A stretch of 29,658 bases of DNA from Aurantiochytrium sp. KH105. Lineage: Eukaryota; Sar; Bigyra; Thraustochytrida; Thraustochytriidae. Under the pieces are notes generated by a model, which did not search any database, was not told where the DNA came from, and was given only the letters and a program-made list of their open reading frames with translations. The number at the start of each line of letters is the position of its first letter. Position 1 is the first letter of the stretch. Of the stretch, positions 9,617-18,585 are shown piece by piece. The stretch spans positions 1-29,658 of the forward strand of contig BGKB01000314.1 of NCBI GenBank assembly GCA_003116975.1, read 5' to 3'. A program made the translations under genes and the position numbers.

Positions 9617-9855
9617 GCCCCCGCTCGCGGCCTCGCGCACGTCTAGTAAGTAGTAGTAGAGTCGCGCAGAGACAGACAGGCGAGCGATCGTCAGACTCCG
9701 AACCGCCGCCCTCGCGCCGCCCGCGCCGCCGCCCGCGCCGCCCGCCCGCGCCCGCGAGCTCGTCCCGCCGCCGCCCGCCCGCGCGCCCGCGCCCGCGAGC
9801 AGCGGCAGCGAGGAGCCGCAGAAGCGATCAGGCTGCGCAGCCGGAGGGAGGGCGC

Positions 9856-9875
9856 GAGCGAGCGAGCGAGCGAGC
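9856..9875. repeat. (GAGC)5 repeat in the G-alpha-1 leader
   Basis: A GAGC tandem run on the sense strand, about 140 bases before the G-alpha-1 start codon. Confidence 0.8.
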
Positions 9876-10014
9876 AAGCGCGGCATCCCGCTGGCGAGGG
9901 AGGCCGAAGAGAGCGCGGAGTCGCGCGCGCCCGCGGGGCACGGGGCGCGCGAGCAGAGCAGAGCAGGAGGCGGCCCGCTGCGCCGTAACGCCGTAGCGCG
10001 GCGCGAGCAGGACC

Positions 10015-11424
10015 ATGGGAGCATGTGAGTTCGGGCCGAGGTTGGCTTGTCTTGGCATTCTCTCCTCTCATCTCAACTTATTTCGTCGAGGCTACGTGTT
10101 GGAAAGATGAGGAAGAAGAAAAGACAAGAGCAAATGACAGACATGACTTTCTCGTCGACGACGTCGAGGGACGAGAGCGAGCAAGAGAGCGACAGGAGAT
10201 GGGAAAGGGAATGAGGACTGACGAAGACGTCGCTGTTTACTTGACGTGCGATGAACAAACAAACAAACAGGCGGGACCAAGCTGAGCGAGGCTGAGGTGC
10301 AGGAGAAGAGGCGCGACCAGGAGATTGCGCGCGCCAATGCAAAGGACCGGCACAAGGACCGGAACCGCATCAAGCTGCTGCTGCTGGGCGCCGGCGAGAG
10401 TGGCAAGAGCACGATCTTTAAGCAGATGAAGCTCCTCTACGGCCAAAACAAGGGATTCACGGAGTCGGAGCTATCGAAGGCGGCGCTCACCATCTACTCG
10501 AACGTGATTTCGGACTTTCAGGAGGTGCTGACGCGCTGCGCCGAATTCGGGCCATACGACCCATCGCTCAAGGAGTCTGCAGAGGCCGTGCTACTGATGC
10601 CGTTCGAGGCGCCGACAGCGTACATTGACGCCTCGATGGCGAGCGTGATGAAGAATCTGTGGGCAGATGAAGGCGTGCAGCAAACGTGGGCGGCCCGGGC
10701 TAACTTTCAGGTCCAAGACGCCCTGGCCAACTACATGGCTAAAATCGAGGAGATCGGCAAGGAGGACTACGTGCCAACGACGCAGGACGTTCTGCTGACG
10801 CGCGTCCGGACCTCGGGTATCGTGGAGGACCACTTTTTGATCGAGGGTGTCGAGTTTGTCATGTTTGACGTGGGCGGCCAGCGCAACGAGCGCCGCAAGT
10901 GGATTCACTGTTTCGAGGATGTTACGGCTGTGATTTTCGTGGCAGCCATCAACGAGTATGATCAGGTTCTCTACGAGGACAACAAGGTGAATCGCATGGA
11001 TGAGGCGGTGATTCTCTTTGAGGAGATTTGCAACTCCAAGTGGTTCACGCAGACCTCGATGATTCTCTTTCTGAACAAGGCCGATCTGTTTCGGGAAAAG
11101 CTTGTGACGAGCCCGTTTCGCGTGGACCAGGGCCCGGACACCCGTTTCCTGGATTTCGCGGGTCCTGTGGTTGTGCCTGGCACCAAGAGTGCCGAGATCG
11201 GAACGCCCGAGTACGAGGCCTGCTACGAGGCTGCCGCCGAATATTGCCTTGAGCTTTTTGTCTCGCGCAAAAAGAACCCGAATAAGCGCGTGTACCATCA
11301 CATTACCACGGCCACAGACTCGCGGAACATCAACACCGTCTTTGATGCCTGCCGCGACATTATTCTCAAGAGCAACCTGTTGGCTGGAGGCTTTTTCGAT
11401 GCCAGCGACAAGGACAGCGTGTAA
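10015..11424 (+). CDS. Heterotrimeric G-protein alpha subunit 1
   Basis: G-alpha subunits are GTP-switch proteins that relay signals from receptors at the plasma membrane. The coding part of exon 1 is only 10 bases (10015-10024), followed by an intron at 10025-10270 (GTGAGT donor, AACAG acceptor, phase 1) and exon 2 at 10271-11424, giving 387 residues. Splicing yields MGACGTKLSE, with Gly2 for N-myristoylation and Cys4 for palmitoylation. Motifs: P-loop GAGESGKST 43-51; switch I RVRTSGI 181-187 with the catalytic Arg181 and Thr184; DVGGQ 203-207 with the catalytic Gln207; NKAD 272-275; TTAT 349-352 in place of the usual TCAT. The C terminus is odd: after SNLLAGGFF there is an extra DASDKDSV tail, and the conserved Cys four residues from the end is absent. 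All GTPase residues are intact. Confidence 0.94.
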
Positions 11425-12195
11425 ATCGGCTCGGGCTGTATAGACGAGAGAGAGAAGGGCGGTCTTTTTTCTTTTTCTTCTCTTTCCTTTTGCTGCCTTG
11501 CGTGGCGGGAGGCCAGCCCAGCCTGGAGTGGACGCTGCACTGTCTGCGCGGATGAGGACTGCTCGTGCTTTGTGTAGTCTCGTCGCGTTGGCTTTTGAGC
11601 ATCCATTCTCTTGCCTTTATCTTTTTCGACTTTTCCTCCACCTCGCTCGCTCTCTCTCTCTCTCGCCCTTTTTTTTCTCTCCCGTTCTCCTTACCTCTCT
11701 CGTCTTTCTGGGGAGCAAGATCCGCGCCTGCCAAGCACGTAGCGCAAACGATAGCCCTTTCGCGCAGAGATGCATTTTCTGAAAGATGAAGATAATTTCC
11801 GTACATTGTTGTTGTTCGTTTTTCTTTCTCGTTTGCCACATAAAACGGGACGAAATCTNCACGGGACTTGTCTTGAGCCTCGATGCCTTTAAGTCGCTCG
11901 AGATCGTACATGTCCTTCGACCGCCAGGAATCCATTGATACACGTTTTCTCATACAAATGTATTGGCCGGCTTATTTGGCTTATTTTATGGCCTATTTAA
12001 AAATACCATTGATTTGCAACATGGTCTTAGTGAGTAGTAGTTAACTCCTATACGATTTCTCGGGCGCCGATTCTGTAGCAAATCGGTGTGATGTGCTAAT
12101 CGGAGGTTTTACCCTATACCAAAGTTTGAGATTCTTGATCGAGATTGAGATGAAAGACTGATTTGGCGGCGGCGAGTATAAAGTCAGATTAGGTC

Positions 12196-12216
12196 TCGTC
12201 CCGAAAAACGGGACGA
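12196..12216. repeat. Perfect hairpin, 8-bp stem with AAAAA loop
   Basis: TCGTCCCG, AAAAA and CGGGACGA form a perfect inverted repeat. The right arm with flank (AAAACGGGACGAAAT, 12205-12219) is repeated exactly at 11842-11856, 363 bp to the left. Together they may mark the edges of a small inserted element, or a structured 3' region. Confidence 0.55.
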
Positions 12217-12481
12217 AATTAATTAGGGCTAACAGTAGGACTTTCTTAGTGGAGTTTCGTGTAGTAAATTCAAAAGTTGCGTTGCGCTTGGAGAAACTAT
12301 GACTGCAAGCTGAGAGCGCATGAGCATACCAGGTGCATGTTGTCTTCAGTGGACGCTGGCAACAGCCACATCCGACGCACGGGTTTCAAGCAAACGATGG
12401 CATTAATTTACATGGGCAACTTTTTTTCCCTTGGTCATATGGTTTACTCGACCAAGAGCTGTTCACCATTCGCAGCAACCT

Positions 12482-12595
12482 TTGCGATTTCTTCTTTTTT
12501 CTCCAAGACATTGAGTGCTTTGCGATTTCTTCTTTTTTCTCCAAGACATTGAGTGCTTTGCGATTTCTTCTTTTTTCTCCAAAACAGTGAGAGCT
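12482..12595. repeat. Three-copy 38-bp tandem repeat
   Basis: Units start at 12482, 12520 and 12558. The first two are identical; the third diverges in its last 15 or so bases. The unit is pyrimidine-rich (GATTTCTTCTTTTTTCTCC core). It lies in the region between the convergent G-alpha-1 and G-alpha-2 genes. Confidence 0.9.
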
Positions 12596-13023
12596 TGGTT
12601 CTGGCAATTTCACGTTTACTCATCTGTTTCTTCTTTCTTATCGTCTCCACAAAGGACAGATTTGTCGCTCAAAGTCGGTACTTGGGCAAGCACGCAAGCT
12701 CATCAAGAACGTGATCAGCAGTAGATAACGAAAGTTGGTTGTTACGGAGATGTGGGATGTAAAGTTAGCGCTTCTCACGAGAGCAGGCCTAACGACGAGA
12801 AGAGGAACAGAAGGAGCACGGGCGGCTGAAGCGATGTGTAACGCGCTGGCAAAAGCAATCGCAGCAGTGACCGTGCTGCTGGAGACGATGTCGCGGGCGG
12901 CTCGCGCGGCTGTGGCCTCAAGGTCGCTTGGGTAACTGTGTTTGGCTAATCTGTGGTGGGAAAAAGAGGTCACCAAAACGACCGAAGCGCACAGGCAAGC
13001 GGGATTGCGTGGACACGTGGGGT

Positions 13024-14408
13024 TTACATGAAGCCGTTGTCGAGAAGGTTGCTGCGGAGCACAATATCCTTGGCAGACTCCATGACAACCCTGACCTGGT
13101 CGGTGTCAGTGGCGGCGGTGACCTTGACGTAGATCTCGCGGTTGCTCTTGGAGACGGTGGCCGTGCCGGCATGCTTGTAAAGGTCGGTGAGGTACTTGGT
13201 GGTGGCCATGTAGACCTGCTCGAACTCGGCCGTACCGTCGGTTGCCGAAGCAGTGCCCGGGACGTTTTCGGGGCCCTGATAGTCGACGTTGCGGGGGGTG
13301 GGCCCGTCGACGACGCGGAAGGGCGAGTACTGCAGCTTTTCGCGGAAGAGATCGCGCTTATTGAGGAAGAGAATCATGCTCTTGTCGCGGAACCACTTGG
13401 ACTCGCACATCTCCTTGAAGAGCGCGACAGACTCGTCCTGACGGTTCATGGACTGGTCCTCGTAGAGCACCTGATCGTACTCGGAAATGGCGGCGACAAA
13501 GATGACAGCGGTGACATTATCGAAGCAGTGGATCCACTTCTTCCTCTCGTTGCGCTGGCCACCGACGTCGAACATGGCAATGACGACGCCGCCAATGTTG
13601 TACTCGGCCTCGACGATACCCGAGGTGCGGACGCGCGAGCGGAGGAGATCCTGGTTGGACGGGAGGTAGTTGGACTCCGCGATGCGGTCGATGTTCTGCA
13701 TGTAGTAGGCGAGAGCATCCTGAACCTGAAAGTTGGAGCGCTGGCGCCAGGTGTCCTGGACACCGGCGTCCTCCCAGATGCTCTTGAGCTTCTCGGCGAT
13801 CTCCTTGTCGATGGTGATGCCGTCCTCGAGGCCCATGATCTCATCGGCGAGGTCAGTGTCTTCTGCGGGCGTGAGGCTCTCGCAGTTGGCCAGAAGCACC
13901 TTCATGTTGCTCATGATGTTGGCATAGACGACCTTGACACCGGCCTGGAGCTCGGACTGGGTAAAGCCATGTTGTTCCGAAAAAAGAATCTTCATTTGCT
14001 TGAAGAGGGTGGACTTGCCGGACTCGCCGGCGCCCAGGAGGAGGAACTTGAGCTTGTTGGCCTCGGCTGCTTGCCTGTGCGTTCAATCGATTCGCGTCGC
14101 ATCGCATCGCATCGTGGCGCGCAAGAGTGTCAGTCATTCAGTGTTCGAGGAGTACGTACGTACAGGGAGAAAAAGAAAAAAAGAAAGAAAGAAAGAAGGA
14201 AAGAAAGGAGGGAGCCCGAAGGGCCTTATTGTGCGCGCGTGTCCGCCATCGCGAAGGACGCGGACACGGCCACATCCACTTCTTCTCCTCCTGTCGCTGC
14301 TGCTGCTGCTCATTCAACTTACTGCGCGCGGGCCTGGGCCTCGAGCTGCTTGTTGCGGTTGGCCTCCGCCTGCTCCTCCGCCGACATGCTGCTTCCGCAG
14401 GCGCCCAT
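13024..14408 (-). CDS. Heterotrimeric G-protein alpha subunit 2
   Basis: The model is exon 1 at 14323-14408, an intron at 14075-14322 (GTAAGT donor, CACAG acceptor, phase 2) and exon 2 at 13024-14074, giving 378 residues. The N terminus MGACGSSMSAEEQ carries the Gly2/Cys4 dual acylation signal. Motifs: P-loop GAGESGKST 43-51; RVRTSGI 176-182 with Arg176 and Thr179; DVGGQ 198-202 with Gln202; NKRD 267-270; TAAT 348-351 in place of TCAT. The protein ends LLDNGFM, so it has family-like length but lacks the usual C-terminal Cys. Switch II (FDVGGQRNERKKWIHCFDN) is nearly identical to the other two copies. The gene converges on G-alpha-1 and is divergent from G-alpha-3. A GAGC repeat lies directly before the ATG. 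Confidence 0.94.
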
Positions 14409-14411
14409 CTT

Positions 14412-14443
14412 GCTCGCTCGCTCGCTCGCTCGCTCGCTCGCTC
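14412..14443. repeat. (GCTC)8 repeat directly before the G-alpha-2 start codon
   Basis: On the G-alpha-2 sense strand this is (GAGC)8, ending three bases before the ATG. It is followed further upstream by a pentanucleotide CTCYG-type run to about 14515. It would lie in the 5' leader. Confidence 0.9.
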
Positions 14444-14632
14444 GACTCTGCTCTGCTCCGCTCCGCTCCGCTCCGGTCTGCTCCGCTCTGCTCTGCTGCG
14501 CTGCGCTGCGCGCTCTCCCGCTCCGACGCTACGCTGCGCTGCGCGGGACCGGGGTCTGCTCTCGCTCGCTCGGCTCTGCTCGGCCGGCTGGCTGTCTGGC
14601 TCTGGCTGGCTGGCGCACGCGCGCGGCACCGA

Positions 14633-14660
14633 GATGGATGGATGGATGGATGGATGGATG
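14633..14660. repeat. (ATGG)7 tetranucleotide repeat
   Basis: A perfect ATGG tandem run in the G-alpha-2 upstream region. Confidence 0.85.
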
Positions 14661-14860
14661 AGGACGAAGGAGAAGCGAGGTGTATGGAGGACTTCCCGGC
14701 GGGCCGGTCGCGCGGGCTCGCCGCCTCTCCGCTCCGCTCCGCCGGCAGGGCCTGGGCCGCGCGAGAGCGTGCGTGCGAGCGTGCGTGCGTGCGAGCGAGG
14801 GCGCGAAGGCGCGGGCGAGGAGCGGCGGGAGCGGGCGAGGGCGAACGAGGGTCCGGTCGA

Positions 14861-14920
14861 TTGTTTTGTTTTGTTTTGTTTTGTTTTGTTTTGTTTTGTT
14901 TGTTTGTTTTGTTTGTTTTG
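14861..14920. repeat. (TTTTG)n pentanucleotide repeat
   Basis: About 60 bases of TTTTG units, degenerating to TTTG units at the right end. Confidence 0.9.
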
Positions 14921-15112
14921 CTCTGCACTCACTCACCCACTCCCTGTGTGTCGCGCGCGCGCGCTCGGTGCTTCTTTCTTTCAAATTTCTTTCAAATTTC
15001 TTTTTCTTTCGCCAAAAAAATAATTACTTTCAAACTTTCTTTCCTCCCTGCTGTCTGGTGCCAGACAGCAGCAGCTTGACTCCAAGCTCTCCCTCTTCCG
15101 TGCTGCTGCTAC

Positions 15113-15143
15113 CTTTTCTTTTCTTTTCTTTTCTTTTCTTTTC
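15113..15143. repeat. (TTTTC)n pentanucleotide repeat
   Basis: About six TTTTC units inside a longer pyrimidine-rich region that continues to about 15240. Confidence 0.85.
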
Positions 15144-15488
15144 TATTCTTTTTCCTGCTTTACTTTTTCTTTCTTTCTTTCTTTCTTCCCTCTCCTGCTT
15201 TACGACCGGGCCCTTCCTTCCTTCCCTCCCTCTTTCCCTCACACAAGCCGTCGGCGGCGGCCGGTCTGCCTGCTGTAAAGGCGGCGTCGAAACCGAGTAC
15301 GCTGGCGCCATTGGCGTCCTGAGGAGGTCGCAGCCGCCGGCGAAGCGACAGCGGCCGAGGCTGCTGCTGCTGCTGCTGCTGCGGCTGCTGCTGCGGCTGT
15401 GCTCGGGCTGCGAGTTGTTCTTCAAATTCTCAGGCGGCTTGGCGGCAGCGGCGGCGTCCCGCGAGGACGGGCCGGCGGGGCTGGAAAC

Positions 15489-15540
15489 TTTCCACTTGTA
15501 GGCGGTTTCCTTCCCCTTGCGGGCGGCTTTTGTTCACTTC
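15489..15540. promoter_or_regulatory. Degenerate ACTTG element cluster upstream of G-alpha-2
   Basis: TTTCCACTTGTAGGCGG and TTCCCCTTGCGGGCGG occur close together, followed by TTCACTTCCGCC. They resemble the first copy upstream of G-alpha-1 (ATTTCCGACTTGTGCGG). The cluster is about 1.1 kb from the G-alpha-2 start codon and the match is weaker than for the other clusters. Confidence 0.25.
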
Positions 15541-16230
15541 CGCCTAGTACGCGCCGCATTCGCACCATTCGGTGCAGCAGAACTACGTAGGTAATTCACG
15601 GCCGAAGCCGACCAAGCATGCAAGCAATCTGTCGCATCGCTGGCGAATGAACAAAAGATGCCTTGCTGCTGCTGCGTGCGAGGAATGGGTTGGTTACGAG
15701 CTGTACTAGCTGCTTGCCGCGGCTTGGTTTGTTGGTTGCTTGGTTGGTTGGCGGCATGCTTGATGCTTGATATAAAAAGAATAAATAGAAATAAAAGCCG
15801 AATGGTGGCGACTGAAAGTGGCAGACAGACAGCTCGGGGTCTCCGTCGGTTTCGAAAGCCGGCTGTGGGAGGACCTTGGCGAGAGCCGACGACTTGCGTC
15901 ACTGGGTTTTACGAGCACTGCGCGTCCCCTCCTCTGCCGCCACTGCCCCGCATCGGCACCGTCTGTGGACAGTGTGGATCGTGGGATGCACCTCACGTGT
16001 TCCTCGCGGAATCGCCCGCAGTAGAGCGCGTCCCGTCCGTGCAGCACTGCCCCTGCAGCCGGCCAGTGGTACCGCCTCCCGAACTCCGGGACGTTTCTCC
16101 AAAAGAGGCAGCGCGCGCGAAGCGCGCCTGGTGTGTGCGCCCGTGTGTGCACGCAGCTGCAGGTGTGTGCAAGGTGTGTGCGTGCGCCGAGGCTATCGTG
16201 GACTGGCGGAGGTACAGCGCTGCCTCGTTG

Positions 16231-16270
16231 CACTGGTCTGCTCTGGTCTGTTCTGGTCTGCTCTGGTCTG
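16231..16270. repeat. 10-bp x4 tandem repeat (CTCTGGTCTG)
   Basis: Four units in exact 10-base register, differing only in the first two bases of the first and third units. Confidence 0.9.
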
Positions 16271-16545
16271 CTGCCACTGGCCCAGCTTGCCTCGGCTGTG
16301 CGACCACGTAGCCAGCTGCAGCAACATGCCGCGCGCCGAAGCCGATCGGGGCTCAGCGCGGCTCAGCTCAGCTCAGCCAGCTTGGCGTCAGGAGTTGGGA
16401 GTCAGGACTCGGTCGGCGGTGCATCTTGGGGCGCATTTTTATTGCGGAATCTGCAGCAAATGAGCGTGAGAGTTCGCGCGCGTGTGTGCGAGTGTGCGAG
16501 CGTGCACACTCCGCCACTGCGCTCGGTGATGATTGTGAGGAAGTA

Positions 16546-16662
16546 TAGGAAAAGAAAAAGAATAGAAAAAGGAAAAGGAAAAAGAAAAGAAAAAGGAAAA
16601 GAAAAAGAAAGGAGAAAGAAAGAAAGAAAAGGGGGGAAAAGCAAGAAAGGAAGAAGAAAAGC
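16546..16662. repeat. Long polypurine tract
   Basis: About 115 bases of A/G with only two interruptions (T at 16563, C at 16642), made of AAAAGG, AAAAG and AAAG units with a G-run near 16631-16636. Such tracts can form triplex DNA. Confidence 0.85.
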
Positions 16663-18071
16663 GCCTACTACTGGATTGATGCAGTGATTGAGCAGGTGCA
16701 TCTTCTTTCTTTCTTTTGCTTTCTTTCTTTGTTGCGCATGCGCTCCGAGTTGGACTTGGACTCCGTCGCGTCGCCCAGTCCATTGCAGTGGCCGGCGGCA
16801 TCACTCATGGATGCCCGCCCACCTTTTCACGGCATGGCGGGCTTGGGAAGGCAGGTGTCGCCAATCGTGGCAAGGCGAGGCGAGGGAGCGGACGCGGAGT
16901 GGCCAGCAGCAGGCAGCGGGCCGCAACCGGGACGTGGGGTTGGGTTTTTCTCGCCACGCCGCCTTCAAGAACTTGATCAAAAAAAACTGGGAGGCCTCGG
17001 GCTGTTTCGATGATAGACGACACGAGATGGTGATACCACAATCGGGCGGCAGGAGAACGCAAGAAAACCAGCCAGGATTCGCCGTCCCGTCCCCACGAAC
17101 GAACGACTGCGAGCGACTGCGACACGAGAGACAGTGGTTAGTCAAAAGGTCAGGACGTGCTATTGCTTGCTACGGTGCCATGTTCGGGATAGTAAAGCAG
17201 GCCTTGGGCTGCAGCAGCAGCAGCGTATACACAATAGAGAGAGAAATGTGCATCCTCCTGTGATCCGTTGTTGTCACCAGACAAGACATGGCAAGCGACG
17301 CTGAGCGCGTCGTTGTCACGTGCTGGTGCTGGTGCTAATGTGCAGCCACCTGGCTGGCCAGCGACTACAGCAGCAGCGACTGTAGCGAGACCAAATGGAT
17401 GAAAAGCTTTGATAAGTTGAGCCATGTACGGCCGAGGTCCAAGAGGTTGAACTATCAGTGACGACCTCGACCCCAAACGCGCTCGTGTCGCAGTCATCAG
17501 CAGACAGCAAGGTTGCAGGGCGTCGCATCGCATCATGGGATGGCAGAACAACGCACGCACGCGCAGCAGAGAGTGCATCAGCGCCCGCGTTGCCGAAGCG
17601 ATGCCAAGAGGACTTTCTACGAATCAATGAGAAATAAGCCAGCAGCAGCCAGCTGCAGCTGCAGCAAGCAGCAGCAGCAAGCAGTGCTGGGCGAGCGAGC
17701 GTGCGAAATAGAAAGGACAGCCAGGAGGAAAAGGAAGTGTTGTCTCCATTTTTGCACGCGCGTGCACACCCAGTGATACAGAGGAGCGCTGCGGGAGTCT
17801 TGTCCCGACGGAGCGCACACCATTTTCTATTTCGTAATGAGAGCGATGCTCGCGTGACTCCCAGTGGTGCATCAGAAAGTACTGCCACTAGGAAATTTAA
17901 TGCTAGTGAACTTCGAGGGGACGAGAAACAAGCGTAGGTTGGCCCGTATGGTGTGCTATTTTAGGGAAGAAGAGGCATTTTTAAGAACGCGTGCGGGGCG
18001 ACGTGAGAGGACGCTGGCCCAGAGGAAGGGCGTCGCTCCGGCGCGTGCTCCAGAAGTGGACTCCCGGCGAG

Positions 18072-18126
18072 GTGCAAGTGGAGAATGCGGCGATAGCCCA
18101 CTTGCCGCGGCGTCCGCGCAAGTGGG
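18072..18126. promoter_or_regulatory. ATAGCC/ACTTGC element cluster upstream of G-alpha-3
   Basis: The best copy, ATAGCCCACTTGCCGCG at 18093-18109, matches 15 of 17 positions of the element at 9600-9616 and 16 of 17 of the minus-strand copy at 2795-2811. Flanking copies in the opposite orientation are GTGCAAGTGG near 18073 and CGCGCAAGTGGGCGC near 18116. The cluster lies about 460-515 bases before the G-alpha-3 start, similar to the distance seen at G-alpha-1. Confidence 0.5.
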
Positions 18127-18269
18127 CGCGGCGGGGGCGAAAGGGGAAAAAGGAAAGAGCGCAAACGCAGGGGCGCAAGGAGACGGCGCGCGCAAGGCGG
18201 AGAAGGCGCGAGCAAGGCGAGCAAGCAGAAAGCAAGCGAGCAAGCACCGATTGACGAAGGCCGGCCGTA

Positions 18270-18352
18270 CTCCCGCCCGCCCGCCCGCCCGCCCGCCCGA
18301 TCGCACGCCCGCACGCACGCGCGCTCGCACGCACGCCCGCACGCACGCACGC
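18270..18352. repeat. (CCCG)n and (GCAC)n tandem repeats upstream of G-alpha-3
   Basis: Six or so CCCG units are followed by imperfect GCAC/GCCC units. The run lies in the presumed 5' leader of G-alpha-3. Confidence 0.75.
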
Positions 18353-18585
18353 GGCGCGGAAGGCACGGTTCAAGGCGTCCCGCGCAAGCTGGCTAGTGCG
18401 AGCCCGCGGCATTCCGAGGTACTCGCTCATCCAGAAGCCCTTCGCTCACGCTCGCTCGCTTGCTTGCTTGCGCGAGCGTGAAGGGCGACCGCCGACGGCG
18501 GAGCGCGGAGAAACAAGAGACGAGAGCTTGCAAAGAAGGCTCATCCTCCCTCCAATCCCCCCCACCCCCTTGTTAGCGCAGCAAA

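Larger units (their letters stand above)
8732..10014. other. Intergenic region and G-alpha-1 leader
   Basis: This holds the SF3A2 3' end, an exon-like open stretch (8917-9136, listed separately), a CA/GC-rich simple repeat and three ACATA/ACATAACATAAC units near 9268-9312, and then a very GC-rich leader (9690-9960). The ACTTGC element cluster lies at 9534-9616 and a GAGC run at 9856-9875. No complete gene is supported. Confidence 0.5.
11425..13023. other. Convergent intergenic region between G-alpha-1 and G-alpha-2
   Basis: No gene is supported. The first 400 bases are T/C-rich probable G-alpha-1 3' UTR. An AT-richer island (about 11940-12270) contains the hairpin listed below; an ambiguous base (n) sits at 11859. 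A 38-bp tandem repeat follows at 12482-12595. The remainder (12640-13000) is moderately GC-rich, probably the G-alpha-2 3' flank. Short ORFs in both strands lack any family resemblance. Confidence 0.5.
14409..18585. other. Divergent 4.2-kb intergenic region between G-alpha-2 and G-alpha-3
   Basis: No gene is supported; ORFs here run through simple repeats and read as low-complexity peptide. From left to right: GCTC and pentamer CTCYG repeats (14412-14515), (ATGG)n, (TTTTG)n, (TTTTC)n, CTG runs near 15360-15390, a degenerate ACTTGC cluster (15489-15540), a 10-bp x4 repeat, a polypurine tract, CAG/GCA runs near 17210-17225 and 17640-17685, an ATAGCC element cluster (18072-18126) and (CCCG)n/(GCAC)n runs (18270-18352). 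It probably includes both genes' promoters and long 5' leaders. Confidence 0.5.

Noticed and set aside
11842..12219. An LTR retrotransposon bounded by the 15-bp repeats
   Set aside because: The repeats are far too short for LTRs and there is no reverse transcriptase or integrase frame between them; only a small element or chance repeat remains possible.
12277..12724. Small plus-strand open frames around the 38-bp repeat
   Set aside because: Much of each is the translated tandem repeat (Phe/Ser/Lys-rich), several frames are open at once, and there is no recognisable motif.
12928..14661. A 577-codon plus-strand open frame across G-alpha-2
   Set aside because: It is antisense to the G-alpha-2 exons and runs through its intron and the GCTC repeat. 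The minus strand encodes the complete G-alpha motif set.
14861..14920. CRISPR-like regular repeat arrays among the simple repeats
   Set aside because: These are uninterrupted microsatellites without unique spacers, in a eukaryotic genome.
14127..15501. Several long open frames upstream of G-alpha-2
   Set aside because: They read through the GCTC, ATGG and TTTTG simple repeats and encode repetitive peptide only.
15769..15797. TATA-like TATAAAAAGAATAAATAG sequence
   Set aside because: No gene follows at a sensible distance on either strand, so it cannot be tied to a promoter.
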